Of a stretch of 64,000 nt of DNA, positions 32,421-42,826 are shown piece by piece (the first letter of the stretch is position 1; each line of letters opens with the position of its first letter). The position numbers and the translations under genes were made by a program. This DNA comes from Moniliella sp. 'wahieum' (lineage: Eukaryota > Basidiomycota > Moniliellomycetes > Moniliellales > Moniliellaceae), in contig RSEE01000066.1 of the NCBI GenBank assembly GCA_003971905.1, forward strand, positions 333,583 to 397,582, in the 5' to 3' direction. The notes beneath the pieces were generated by a model. The model was given only the letters and a program-made list of their open reading frames with translations, made no database searches and was not told the origin of the DNA.

Positions 32421-33960
32421 ATGGCGAGCCCCCGCCCGCTCCGCTCGCCCCAGCGCCCCGCTCCCGCCCCGCCCGCCGCTGTCCCCGCTCCGCACCCGCC
32501 GCGACCTGCCCCCGCTCGCCGTGGCCGTTGCGCCCGCCCAGGCGCCGCTGCCTGCCGCCTCCCACTCCCACTCGGCCTCAAGCTCGCCCCACCCGAACGC
32601 CACTCCTCCCCGCCGCCCTCTCCAGGGCCTATGGTTCCCCGCCCCGACCCCGACCCCGACCGTGGTACTGCCGAACGCGGGCCAGCCGCCCGCCTGGCCC
32701 GCGCCGCCGCCCCCCGCCCGACGCACCGTCTGTCTTGCCCCCTCGTCCCAACCCACCCTACCGCTACCACTACCACTACCACTGCCGCTGCCGCTGCCGT
32801 CGCCGCTGCCGTGTCACTGCCACTGTGCGGGCCCGGCGCCGTGCCGCCGTGCTCGACTCGCTGCCGGCTACGCAGTCGGACTCCCGCCCGCGCTCACGCC
32901 TCTTGTCCTGGGACACGCACGCCGGCCCCCTTTCGGCGCCTCCGACAATGACCAGCTACCCCCCTTCTGGGCTGGGCATTGGCGTGTACCGCGCCCCGCC
33001 GGACGTGACGGCGCCCCACGAGATCCCGGATTGGTTGACGCGGTGCTGGATAAGATGGAGTGTCTGGGCACGATACGGAGACCACGAGCGATCGTCATTG
33101 TATGCTCTCTCCTCTGCATGTCTATGTGCCGCGTGTGGGCGCTGTGATGCTGACCCCGCCCGGCTCTGGTTTTGCTGCAGTGGACAAGATCATAAGTCGC
33201 GTGGACGAGTTGTGGATCGGATTACAAGTGAGTACACCTGGGCCCGAGGGACAGGGGAAGGAGGGCAAAGCCATGGGCACGGGCTGGACAGAGGAAAGGG
33301 TTAGGCGTAGGATACCTACAACGAGCGGGCGAGACCAAAGAGAACACGTTGCGCTGACCTTGTCTTCTGGTTTGCATGTTGGGATTCGTCTGGTTTGGGT
33401 GGTGTATTGGATTGGGCCAGCGATGATCCGTCAGTACTCCCAGTCCTGAGCGGCGGGAGGGGGGGCAAAAGAGTGGGAAGGCATGCTTGTGCTTGGGCTT
33501 GTGCTTGTGCTTGTCTGTTGTCTGATGCTTGTTGGGCTGAGGCTCTGCCCCCTTTGGACACCTCCCTTCCCGCCCAGCCTGCACCCTCTCCGCACGCTCT
33601 TCTCACATGCACATCAGATACCAGTTCGATACCCTGTTCTGCATCCGCCATGTTCGTCTCTCTCACCGCCACACCAACACCAGCATCCGATAGATCCATG
33701 GCGCACTTCGCTCTGCAGCGGGATGAGGGCAACTCTCCCTCTCCTTCCTCGCTGCGGTCTGGAACGTCAGGGGCATCCGTTACCATGGTTCGATCCCGCC
33801 TGACCTTCTTGGAGGTCAAGCGTTCGTTTTCTTACCCTGCTCTATTACCCTTGTCCTATGCGCCTCCACTATGGTCCTCGATTTTGTCCCTGTGCCTCTA
33901 CCTCTACCTCGGCCCCCATCGCCGCCGCCTGTACCACGGCAAAAATGGCTAGCTGGTCTC
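32421..33960 (+). CDS. unassigned proline-rich gene with spliced exons
   Basis: The 32421-32950 segment encodes a Pro/Ala/Ser-rich disordered region in all three plus frames, so the true frame is unclear. A more protein-like segment follows (MTSYPPSGLGIGVYRAPPDV, EIPDWL, then in the next frame DAVLDKMECLG, about 32948-33070). A short exon encoding VDKIISRVDELWIGLQ (about 33181-33228) is bounded by a CTGCAG acceptor with a CTGAC branch upstream and by a strong GTGAGT donor. A preceding donor is at about 33098. Downstream, 33630-33840 may be a further exon (LTATPTPASDRSMAHFALQR frame). I do not recognise a family. Limits are approximate. Confidence 0.35.
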
Positions 33961-35566
33961 GCGGCGGGGCACCAGGACCAATGGGACGCTTACTGTTCCT
34001 TGTCTCTTGCGTGGGTCGGATTGGACTTCCGTGTCTCCTCCGGCCCCTCTTCCTCGTTCCGTAGCAGCGACACCGACACGCGTCGTAGTACAGCCTAGTG
34101 GCAGTCACTGGTCAGCTATACTACGCCACCACAAATCAGAGCGCTGGGCAAGGGGGAGGAAACCAGCCAACACACAGGTCACCGGTCATGATCCTGCACG
34201 CCGCACGACACATCTCATGGTATTACATGTAGTTGGAACTGTTGGGACGGCGGTCCCGTACATAGGCCAAGGCACCTTGATGCGACCTGGAGTCCTGATG
34301 GCCCTCGAGGGTGACAATCGCACGATGGTGGTGGTGGTGGTGGTGGTCTAAGCCAACCAACAACGCCTGCAGAGGAAAACAGCAAGCAGCGAGTCGCCGC
34401 CATGGGCTAAGCTGCGGACAAGGAAAAAACAGAGAGAGAAAACAACGGAACTCCCAGGCCTGAGGAGGAACTGAAGGGACATTGGCCAAGCACGAGCCAC
34501 CCGATGGTCAACACACCTTATTACCCTTTGCCCCTTATGTGACCTCGGAAGCCTCAAGTGTATACTCCGGCTTGTCCGAACCCCGATGGCATAAGGCTTG
34601 ACCTTAATCACCACCACCGCGATTGCATTGCTCTACATTTCCAGAGGTTCTCCACCCACATCCTTGGGTTCCGCCCGTCTTGCAATTACCTGATGCAGGC
34701 CTCTTTTTCCCAATTCAGTTGCTGCAGTACCAGTTGAACTGGGGGGGGATTCGGATAATGTTCTTCTCCCCGCAACAATCCCATTTTCGGGGTTTTATCA
34801 TCAGTGCAGCACACACCGGATGAGTGTACCGACCTGGCCTGGCAGGGGCAGCGTTTCTTCGTCCGTCTTCAAGTCAAATTCTGCAATTGCTCTGCCAATC
34901 CACATATAATTGCGAAGCCCATCTAGTACCTCTGTAATACAAGAGTTCCCACATGTTTCGGCCCGATGAAGCTGATGAAGAGGGTCACTTTGTTCCTCAT
35001 ACGCCGAGTCCTGTTTGTAACTTAGTCGTCAATGTCATGAGCGTTATCGACTCGGAGCGAAGAAGAGTAAGGAGTAGGATGAACGACACTGTGCATCCCC
35101 GGTGGTAGCTCTTCTACCGACGACAAAGGGGAGTGTAGTGAGGCGCGGAGATCGTTAAAGGGGCACAGAGTTTTGAAAATGGGGCCGGGGAGGCTGTGGG
35201 CTGTGATTCCCGGCGGGGAGGGTGTTAATATGCAGGGGGGTTCTCGGCGCAGGATAGTGCCAGGGGCTGTGGGCACGGACTAGCAGTGGCGAAAGGCTGG
35301 GCGGCTGCGGGCCGACGCGCGCACTGCACATATTCGGCAGCAGTGGGCCGATGGATGGAGGCAGAGACTAACCCCCGAGTACAGAGTGTTCGGTAGTAGT
35401 AGTGGCTTTCCGATGGGCCAGCCGGCTCGACGACGACGGAATGCACGGGGGAACATTGTATCTTGGTGCCGCCGACACCACAGGGGACGGGAGAAAATGA
35501 GATGAGACGCAACAGCCATCTTTGCCCCTGCTTCCCCCCCGCCCCATCACCACCTTGGCCCTCGGC
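33961..35566. other. long intergenic region before the Msb1/Mug8-like gene
   Basis: About 1.6 kb with lower coding character. It contains a (GGT)7 microsatellite at 34327-34347. A small minus-strand ORF (35022-35276, 84 codons) lacks motifs. A pyrimidine-rich stretch ends just before the next start codon. No tRNA, rRNA or transposon could be recognised. Confidence 0.4.
34327..34347. repeat. (GGT)7 microsatellite
   Basis: Seven perfect GGT units in non-coding DNA. Confidence 0.85.
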
Positions 35567-37556
35567 ATGCCACCCAGCCGCGACCGAAGCGCCCCCCTGC
35601 CCGACCTCCTCGCCAGCCTCGCACGTACCGCTCAGGGCTCCGTCGCCCCCGACGGCTACTTTGTCCGCGGCCAGCAAGTTTATCTCGACACCCTGCGCGC
35701 CGCCACGCTCATCCAGGCCTGTGCAGCTCAGTTGCGTCAGCGGGGGCTCGACTCGCCCCTCCTCTTCTCTGCCTCGCGGTGGACCAGACGGTCGACGGGT
35801 GCGATGCGCTGCTTGCTGCGTACCTCCAGTTGCCTCCCACTCGTCTCCCGCTCACAGAAGAGGGGGGGTTGGTGCTGCCACATTGCCTCCGCCACGTATC
35901 CTCCCGCCCCGCTTCGTCAGCGAAGCACACATCGCGACCCCTCACGACCTAAGCGCTTTGGTCAAATGGGCGCTGAGCCGGATCTCTCATCACCACACTG
36001 TCCTTCCTTCTGCCGACCCTGCATCATCGTTCCAGGAAAAAACACCCCCACCCACGGCTGTGGCCCCCATTCGCCAACCAGGCTTTCTGCTGATGGACAT
36101 GTACCTCCAGTGGCGTGCTGACGAGCGGCGTGAGTTGTCCTTTTCTTCCCTCGATTCTTGTGCTCATACCATGCATCTGACTCACGTTGACGTTTGGCAC
36201 CGCGCCCTTCCCAGGCGCCGGCTACCCATCACTGCCTTTGACCTCTTTCTGCAGAGCCTGAGACGGAACGAGGCGGCGCTGCTTCAAACCCTCTTTTCTC
36301 TCCTTTCCTCTGTCATGGCCCACTCGATGCAGAACGGGATGACGCCCTCTCGAATCGGCCGCTTGTTTGGCGCGTTGCTCTTTGGCCTACCCACCGATGC
36401 CCCCTTTGATACAACCTACGCCGCCTTCATTCGCACCAGCAACGCCGCCGAACACCTCTTGCTCTCCTACGTCCGCCAGCTTTCTCATAATGTCACAGGT
36501 TTGCCACCAGGCCTGAAAGAATACGTGTTCAAGTATCCTCATTGCTTCTCTTCCGACCCCAACCACCTGCCAGATCACATTGCTTTAGAACCCATCACCA
36601 TGCTAACCCGGGCGGTGCGTGTGTTCAGCCCCGACTTGGTCCGAACTGCATGCCAACCGCCGTGGAGTCGATGGCAGACGAACTCTTCCTTCGAGCCCCA
36701 GTGGTCTGAGACGTTCCACAAACTGCTGCCTGGGTACCCTGGTGGCCCACGTACGGAGCCCAAGGCCACCACGTTTGCCCAAGAATCGTGGACCAATTTG
36801 CCTCACACGGCTTTTTGGCGACGAACGAGCCAGCATCCGCCCTCACACTCCCTTCCTCTTCTTTAATACAAAGATCCCCCCCGGCCCGACGACCGGCAAC
36901 GATGGACCGACTTTACTCAAGACGGATTCAATCGCTCGGGCCAGGCAACCTTGCAATTGGCACTTCCATCTGACGAGGCAGACTTGGTGTTACCCTGCCA
37001 ACGGCCCGAGGAAAAATCGACCTGGGAGGCAGCGTACGAGCTGGCCAAAGGCAAATTGCCCCCCTTGCCCGAAGAGGATGATGAGGAGCAAAGTGATGAT
37101 CCGGAGCCGATGCGTGCCTTCGACCCTCTTTTCGCCCAGGTCTGGGCGGACTATCTACTGGGTGGAGGGTGGAGCGACCGAGCCGAGATTTTGCATCGCC
37201 AAGCTAACTGGGCCTTGGTGCAAACCGTTGGCGCTACCGAACAGCACAATGGCCACAGGACCGACCCTTGGTTTGTTGTCGCCGAGACCATTCCGCCCAC
37301 CTACCGGGCTGCGTTGACTGGCGCGACGATGGGGGGAGATCGTAAACCGCGCAAGTTGTTGCGCCCATGGGTACCCTGGACCTGGTCCAGCAGTCACGCC
37401 AAGCCTGCTGCGATGGGGCCGGGCCAAAGCGGCGTTTCCACCCTCTCAGCAGCAGGCCCATCACCTCACTCAGTTCCAGCTCTAAAAGGCGGACTGGCAC
37501 ATCGGCTGGCCTCCCTTTGGCCCTTTCGCAAGCGCCAGTTTGATTCTGATACATGA
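35567..37556 (+). CDS. Msb1/Mug8-domain (DUF1708) protein
   Basis: The N-terminus is MPPSRDRSAPLPDLLASLAR. After a frame change come FVSEAHIATPHDLSALVKWA, then after a likely intron (about 36130-36213, GTGAGT donor, CTGAC branch, CCCAG acceptor) ITAFDLFLQSLRRNEAALLQ, LFSLLSSVMAHSMQNGMTPS, RIGRLFGALLFGLPTDAPF and EHLLLSYVRQLS. This order (ALVKWAL, helix, HSxxNGMTxxRIGRLFGxLLFG, HLLLAYVR) matches the Msb1/Mug8 domain, a RhoGAP-like fold. The following WADYLLGGGWSDRAEILHRQ and NWALVQ also fit. Yeast Msb1 is a polarity protein linked to Cdc42/Rho1, and fission-yeast Mug8 to cell morphogenesis. The frame changes near 35790, 36135, 36800 and 36950. It sits about 2.3 kb from RAC1. Confidence 0.65.
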
Positions 37557-38545
37557 TGGTGCCTCACACCAACCCCGTGCCCCGCCACACGATGCGATCC
37601 CTACAATCATATGCCACAGGCGGGAACAGCAGAGAGAGCTGTCATGGGCGAAAGTGCGGACGTGAGGACTATGGGCTCAAATGGAAGAGGGCAACCAAGG
37701 ATTCCGTTCGTTCCTACTTATTATGACTGATGTTGACAGCAACCGCCACGCGTCTTCCATCGGGTTCTTCCACGCATTCGCACGGAAGCGATGCGATCGC
37801 TGTCACTTTTCCCACAGCGCCGTCTGATATCTACTACTGATCAACCATCTCTAGCCTCACAGCCACTCAAAAGCTGCACGACCTACCCTTCCATCTCACA
37901 GCGACGGTGGCGGGCCGTGCCGAACCGAGTCTCATTATTGGCATCGGATGTCGGCGCAGGGGGGGGCATCATCCCACATTATGCCTACTCCGACGAATGG
38001 AAGGGCAGAGGAGTACCTTGAACATGCAAAAGAAGCCCAAGTGCGACCATTGCCCTTGCCTCTCCTCCGCCATCCCCCTTTCGCAAAGCGTCAGTGACGT
38101 TGGACAGGTTAGCGTCGTTCTCCTTTCCAAGGATGCCCAACCCCCTTAGGGCCCTGGGCTACTTCACGGGCTCCCAGGTCACGTGAACTATTACCACCCA
38201 GCGAAGAGACGCTCTTCGGCAAGCCACCGCCCGTTTCTCTCTCCTCTGCGGTATCTGTTGGGATGAGAAAGCAGAGCGGTTTTGCCCCGCCTGGTTGGAG
38301 TCGCCGTGGCGCCAACGGCACGTAAACGTGACTGGCAGAGCCGTCTCATTGCCGTCGTTGCGCCAAGTTGACGAAGAGGGGTGTGTGGATGCGCACGTCA
38401 AGGTCTTGGCCTGGCGCCAACTAACTGACGCCCGCAAAAACCAGCCGTGTCGAGAGAAGAGAGAGCATTGTTGCCAATTCTACCACTTTTTACCTCTCTT
38501 CTTCCCCGTCTGGCCCATGTGAAGCCAATCTAGCTGGGAACTGAT

Positions 38546-38665
38546 GTGCTCCGTATAGACTTGAGATCTCCTGGGCATGCCGGTCGTTACCTCTGCTCGT
38601 CTCCGAAGCTAAAGTGGGAAGGGAACAACCGCTGTGGATCACTCGGTATTATAGGATGCACCCCC
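38546..38665 (+). ncRNA. 5S-rRNA-like sequence (diverged copy or 5S-derived repeat)
   Basis: The ends GTGCTCC and GGATGCAC can pair as a terminal helix about 120 nt apart. The internal segment CTCCGAAGCTAAAG resembles the 5S box-A region (CTCCGAAGTTAAG), and GTGGATCACTCGGTATTATA resembles the 5S 3' half (GGGTGACCAnnnGGGAA). However, the GAAGCTAA lies about ten positions too far from the 5' end, no GGCCATA-like 5' motif is seen and no T-run terminator follows. A degenerate or recombined 5S is possible, and so is chance. Confidence 0.2.
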
Positions 38666-38864
38666 TCGCTCCGCCGCAAGGACTCAAATCCCAAAAACCA
38701 CAATACACACGAAGAACCCTCAATCTTTCTCCTTGTTTAGCCTCGATCGATTTTGGCCTACCGAACTGGAAACCCCCCTGCCCCTCCCCAGCCGGTCACC
38801 TCATCTCCTCTGTCATACCCTCACATCGCCTTTCCCTCTTGCACACCTTCTCTCCCATGTATCT

Positions 38865-39056
38865 ATGGCACAACCTACCTTGTTCCTACTACTCACAGCA
38901 GTCGCAGTCTCTCGAGCCTTCTCCTTTGGGTCACCATTCTCTTCTCTCGTTGCAGGCAAAGCGAGAACACTCGGATCCCGGTCATTCCACACCACTGCGC
39001 ACTTTATCGCTATGTATGCTACCATGGAAGACACCTGTCCATTAGTCACCCCATGA
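38865..39056 (+). CDS. small ORF with a signal-peptide-like start
   Basis: 63 codons, MAQPTLFLLLTAVAVSRAFS then FGSPFSSLVAGKARTLGS. A hydrophobic core of about 12 residues is followed by a small-residue site. A CGTTGCAG acceptor-like sequence inside (about 38950-38957) raises the alternative that part of it is an intron. No family recognised. Confidence 0.2.
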   Translation: MAQPTLFLLLTAVAVSRAFSFGSPFSSLVAGKARTLGSRSFHTTAHFIAMYATMEDTCPLVTP

Positions 39057-39884
39057 ATCCAAGAACGCCTCTTCTTCCCATTATACCCCCTCTTTCTTTT
39101 TCTTGTATCTGTCCCTACAGAAATCGAGCGCGGAAGGGTCCCCTGCGCCCCAGACCACCCCTCGGCCGCTTCAACTTCATCCTGCATCACCTCGGATCTC
39201 CGGTACCTCGCGAGCTCACGGAGCTCCCCGATCCAGTGGGAGGCAAAACATCAATGCAATGGGCATCCGAACCGCGTGTGGGTGGCCGTGCTACTCCGCC
39301 ACCGAGTGGGCGCCGACGTTGATCGCAACTTGTGGGCATAGGTTGGGTTTCTGTGCTTGTTTTCCCGTGTAATAATAGGAAGAAGTGTGAGGAGAGGGAG
39401 ACGGCGACTGCTCTGCCCGCGGGATCATATAAGATCACCGGCCATGGGACGCGATGCATGAGGCTGGCGCGGACTAAAATTTAAAAAGCGCACGGGAGAG
39501 AAGCAGGGGCGCGGAGCGGGCCGCGCCCCAGTGCGCTGTCGCCCCCGGGCACCCAGGCACGGCGCCTGTGGGAGGTGACGGGCAGTGGGGCCGGCACGGG
39601 GCAGAGTGGCGCTGGGTGCGGCGCTGGGCGGCGGCGGCGCGCGGGGGCAGTGTGTGGCATGCGGCGCGCGCCCACATGGGCGGCGCTGGGGGCAACGGGG
39701 GCACGCAGCACGGCGCGGGGCGTGGGGCACGGGGGCACTGGGCGCGCCTCGGCTGGCGGCGCCCGCAGCGCTCGCCGCTGGCGCAAGTTCCGCCCCGGCA
39801 GGCCCACGCAGCCCAGCCCCCCCGCCGCCACGTGCCACCGCTTCCTTCCTCCCCACCACTGGCGCGTCTGCTCTGCTGTCCACC

Positions 39885-40549
39885 ATGTCTGCTGCCCAGC
39901 CGCCACCGCACGATCAAGTGTGCGTCGCTGCTCCTCTCCTCCTCTCCGCCGCCCCCCGCCCCCTGCTGACCCCCCCCCCCCCCAGGCGTCGTCGTTGGAG
40001 ATGGCGCTGTGGGCAAGACGTGCCTGCTCATCTCCTACACCACCAACTCCTTCCCCAGCGACTACATCCCCACTATCTTTGAGAACTACTCGGCCCAGGT
40101 CCTCGTCGATGGCCGACCCGTCGTCCTTGGCCTCTGGGACACGGCTGGCCAAGAGGACTATGACCGCCTGCGCCCGCTCACTACCCGCAAACCGACGTGT
40201 TCCTTATCTGCTTCAGCCTCGTCTCCCCCCGTCGTTTGAGAATGTGAAGAGCAAGTGGTGGCCCGAGATCACCCACCATGCGCCCCAGGTGCCCGCGTTG
40301 TTGGTCGGCACCAAGCTCGATCTTCGCGACGACCCCGAGACGTTGCAGAAGCTGCGTGACCGCCGTATGGCCCCCATCTCCTTTGCTCAGGGCTCTCAGC
40401 TGGCACGGGAAATTGGCGCGGTCAAGTACATGGAGTGCTCGGCACTCACCCAAAAGGGACTCAAGGGTGTCTTTGATGAGGCTCTGCGGGCGGTGATCAC
40501 ACCAGTCGTGCGCAAGCAACGAAAGAAGAACAACTGCAGGATCTTGTAA
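39885..40549 (+). CDS. RAC1: Rac-type Rho GTPase
   Basis: Exon 1 begins MSAAQPPP and ends ATCAAGT. A 66-nt intron (39920-39985, donor GTGCGT, CTGCTGAC branch, C-run then CAG) rejoins to give [20 protein letters not shown] (G1 P-loop). [16 protein letters not shown] (switch I), [16 protein letters not shown] (G3), [10 protein letters not shown] (TKLD G4) and [20 protein letters not shown] (SAL G5) follow. The C-terminus is [11 protein letters not shown], a CAAX box ending in Leu predicted for geranylgeranylation after a polybasic stretch. [20 protein letters not shown] favours Rac over Cdc42. Single-base losses are evident near 39908 (before TIKC), 40183 (RPL to YPQTDVF) and 40233 (C homopolymer, SPPSFENV). 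Rac controls hyphal polarity, actin and NADPH oxidase in fungi. Confidence 0.9.
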
Positions 40550-42420
40550 GCCTACCCGGCTCAATTCATCTCCCTCCCTGCCGCTCTTCCCAAGCTGCGC
40601 GACCGCTCGCTCGCATTGCAGTTCTGAGCGCTGGCCGGGTCGGTCGCTGCTATTTAACCCCTGCCCCGTTGGGGGAGAAGGAAGAAGCGGGGAAAGTGAC
40701 AGGGCAGGGAGTCGCATGTCGCTGGGTTAAGGGAGGCAAGGGGTGGGAGGGAGGGGGGTGTAAAAGCATGGTTCAGATCAGCTTGAAGAATATGGTTCGC
40801 CAGCTTCTTTTCCGCTTCCTTTCCCCCTTTTTTTTCCTCCCGCTCCTGCCTTCCCCCCTACCCTGTCCCCCCGCCCCCACCGTTTCACCCCCAGATCCAG
40901 TCCAGGAGCACTTTTCATCTCCCTTTCCCATTTCCCTCTTCCTCCTCTTCACTTGACCTCGCCTTGCTCACTCTCGACGTGATTTCCACGTTGCCTTTCT
41001 CCCCTTACCTACCCTCTTCCCTCTTCCGCGCTTATGCGCCCTGTTTCCGCCTTTGTTCCTCTCTGTTCCCCCCTGCTCCTACCTCATTGACTGGTGTATC
41101 TGAGTTGACGCACGAATCGCCATGACAAGCCTCGTTAATGGGTGTTTCGCGTTCTCGCCTGCGTTGTGCTGTAGCTGGCTCATGCCCCTCCCATCATGGG
41201 TACCGTGGTCTTACTACGAAAAGGAAGGGGCACTGCGAGAGGGCGTGTGCCCCAATTGCCCAGTGGCCAACGGTATCACCTGCCATTTGCCCAGCGGCAT
41301 CATCCACCCTTCACCTGCATCAACTCTTTCCCCATCTCTTTCCCTTGACTCCAATCGTAAATGTGAGCTGGTTTAATACTCTGTACTGTGAGATGCGACT
41401 GCTTACAACGAGCACAATCGGAGCGGAAGCGGCGCAAAGGTGCGAACCTTTTAGCTGTCCGAACCGGCCAGCAACACACTTCGTCTCGACGCCGCTCCTG
41501 CCATTGTTGGCCGCACTACAGGCGGGACGGATGGTCGGTCGGTTTCACGTTTTGGCACAGCTCGGTCCTCGGATCGGATTGTCCACGGCGACCTATCACA
41601 CTTCCCGCTTCTGTGTCCCCCCGATCTCGCTATCGGACCAGGCTGAGGTGGACGCCGGCGCCTCCTCTACAGTAGAGGCGGGGCAGTTGGCATCCCCTAC
41701 TGCTTCCGATACTGCATGGCCTCATGCGTTACGACGATGGGCGACGACGGCTACGCAACCAGAACCAAGTCTCTCCTTGAATACGGTGACAGCCTCGGTG
41801 CTTGCCACCCTGCCCCTCTGCTTCATGATCTTCCACCGGTTCCACATAATGGGCAATGAAAGACGTTGGTCCCTCAACCGATCGTAAAGAGCGCGAGGTG
41901 TGCTGCCTTGGTGGTCATGCTTCTGACCCTCTGTTGGTACATGTGAGAAGTATAGCAACTATGCACAACTTACATGTAGCCGGCGCGGGCCTGATGAGCC
42001 CTGGCAAAGGTTTCCTTCTTGATAGGTTCCGTCGCCTGTGACGCCTTTTGTGCATCTCCTTATTTCGATATAGATGCTCACGCAGCTCACTACGCGGTAC
42101 TCCTCTTCTTGCCGCGTGCGAACCGTCAGCTCCTACGGTGGGGTATGGCATCTCAGCCATCTCACCTCGCGCAAAAGTTGATTGCCTTCTTTTATCAAGG
42201 GTTAGGTGGGTGAGTCAAATGCCGAACTTGTTCATCGTCTGGCGCCAGTCGTTGAGCAGAGTGCCTCTGGTCCCGCAGCACATTGCGTTCGTGTACAGGG
42301 GGAAAAGAGGCTGCGTGCCCGTATGTCCGATGAGTTCGATGAGTTGAACGGCAGCTCTCGTCGGACCGATGCGACGCTATACGCTCACGACGCGCACCAT
42401 GCCACTCCAAGCGGTATACA
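40550..42420. other. long intergenic region downstream of RAC1
   Basis: About 1.9 kb. The first 500 bp are pyrimidine-rich (CCCTTTTTTTTTCCTCCC and similar) and probably RAC1 3' UTR. A 249-codon plus-strand ORF (41138-41887) is the longest open frame but has no motif and alternating Cys/Pro/Ser composition. I do not call it. No RNA gene or mobile element recognised. Confidence 0.4.
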
Positions 42421-42826
42421 CTATTCGCCCTCAATCGGGCCAAGGGGAGTCTTGGGCATGCCCTGCTTGACCAGCTTGCGCTTCTTTCGACCGGGGGCCG
42501 TATAGAGCAGACTGCGTGGTGGCCTACATGTATAGCGTAGTACTAGTTGGATGGATGGAGTGTTGGTGGGCCTCGCCAAAAAACCCACAGCGCATGCTGA
42601 ACGTTTCAACAATGGGCACAAGAGCAGAAGTCGTCGCCACGGAAAAATTCATCGCTGACGTCAGCAACCAGCGCAGGTAGAACTTACCTGGATTTCTCGC
42701 TTGCTTTGGCGCCCGCAAGTGGGCGCGCCGAGGACTCCACCAGCTGCCCCCTCCATCTGGCCTGCCTGCCGTGCGAACAGCCAGCGGGTTCCGCCCCCAC
42801 ACCGCCTCGATGATGCGCGTCCACAC
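42421..42826 (-). CDS. candidate small spliced gene, 104 residues, head-to-head with haspin
   Basis: Exon 1 (42826-42688) reads MWTRIIEAVWGRNPLAVRTA onward to HLRAPKQARNP. A strong GTAAGT donor, GCTGAC branch and TTCAG acceptor define a 91-nt intron (42687-42597). Exon 2 (42596-42421) continues in frame and ends GRKKRKLVKQGMPKTPLGPI then EGE. The spliced CDS is 315 nt, exactly 105 codons, with no frame change. The N-terminus (Trp/Arg/Ile, no acidic residues until Glu7) could be a mitochondrial presequence and the C-terminus is basic like a small ribosomal or assembly factor. The family is not recognised. Its start overlaps the haspin start region by about 17 bp, so one of the two starts may be wrong. 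Confidence 0.4.

Larger units (their letters stand above)
37557..39884. other. long intergenic region between the Msb1/Mug8-like gene and RAC1
   Basis: About 2.3 kb. It contains a 5S-rRNA-like segment (38546-38665) and a 63-codon ORF at 38865-39056 with a hydrophobic signal-like start (MAQPTLFLLLTAVAVSRAFS), plausible as a small secreted protein but unsupported by homology. A possible exon lies after TCCCTACAG at about 39119. The last 400 bp before RAC1 are extremely GC-rich with GGCGCGGGGC-type repeats and Arg/Gly/Pro-coding frames on both strands, taken as promoter and 5' UTR. Confidence 0.4.

Noticed and set aside
39474-40152. long minus-strand ORFs over the RAC1 promoter and exon 1
   Set aside because: Arg/Ala/Gly/Pro-rich products of extremely GC-rich DNA, with no motif, overlapping the clearly coding RAC1 exons.
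41138-41887. 249-codon ORF downstream of RAC1
   Set aside because: No motif, no membrane or signal pattern, Cys/Pro/Ser composition typical of random reading of pyrimidine-rich DNA, and no supporting splice signals.
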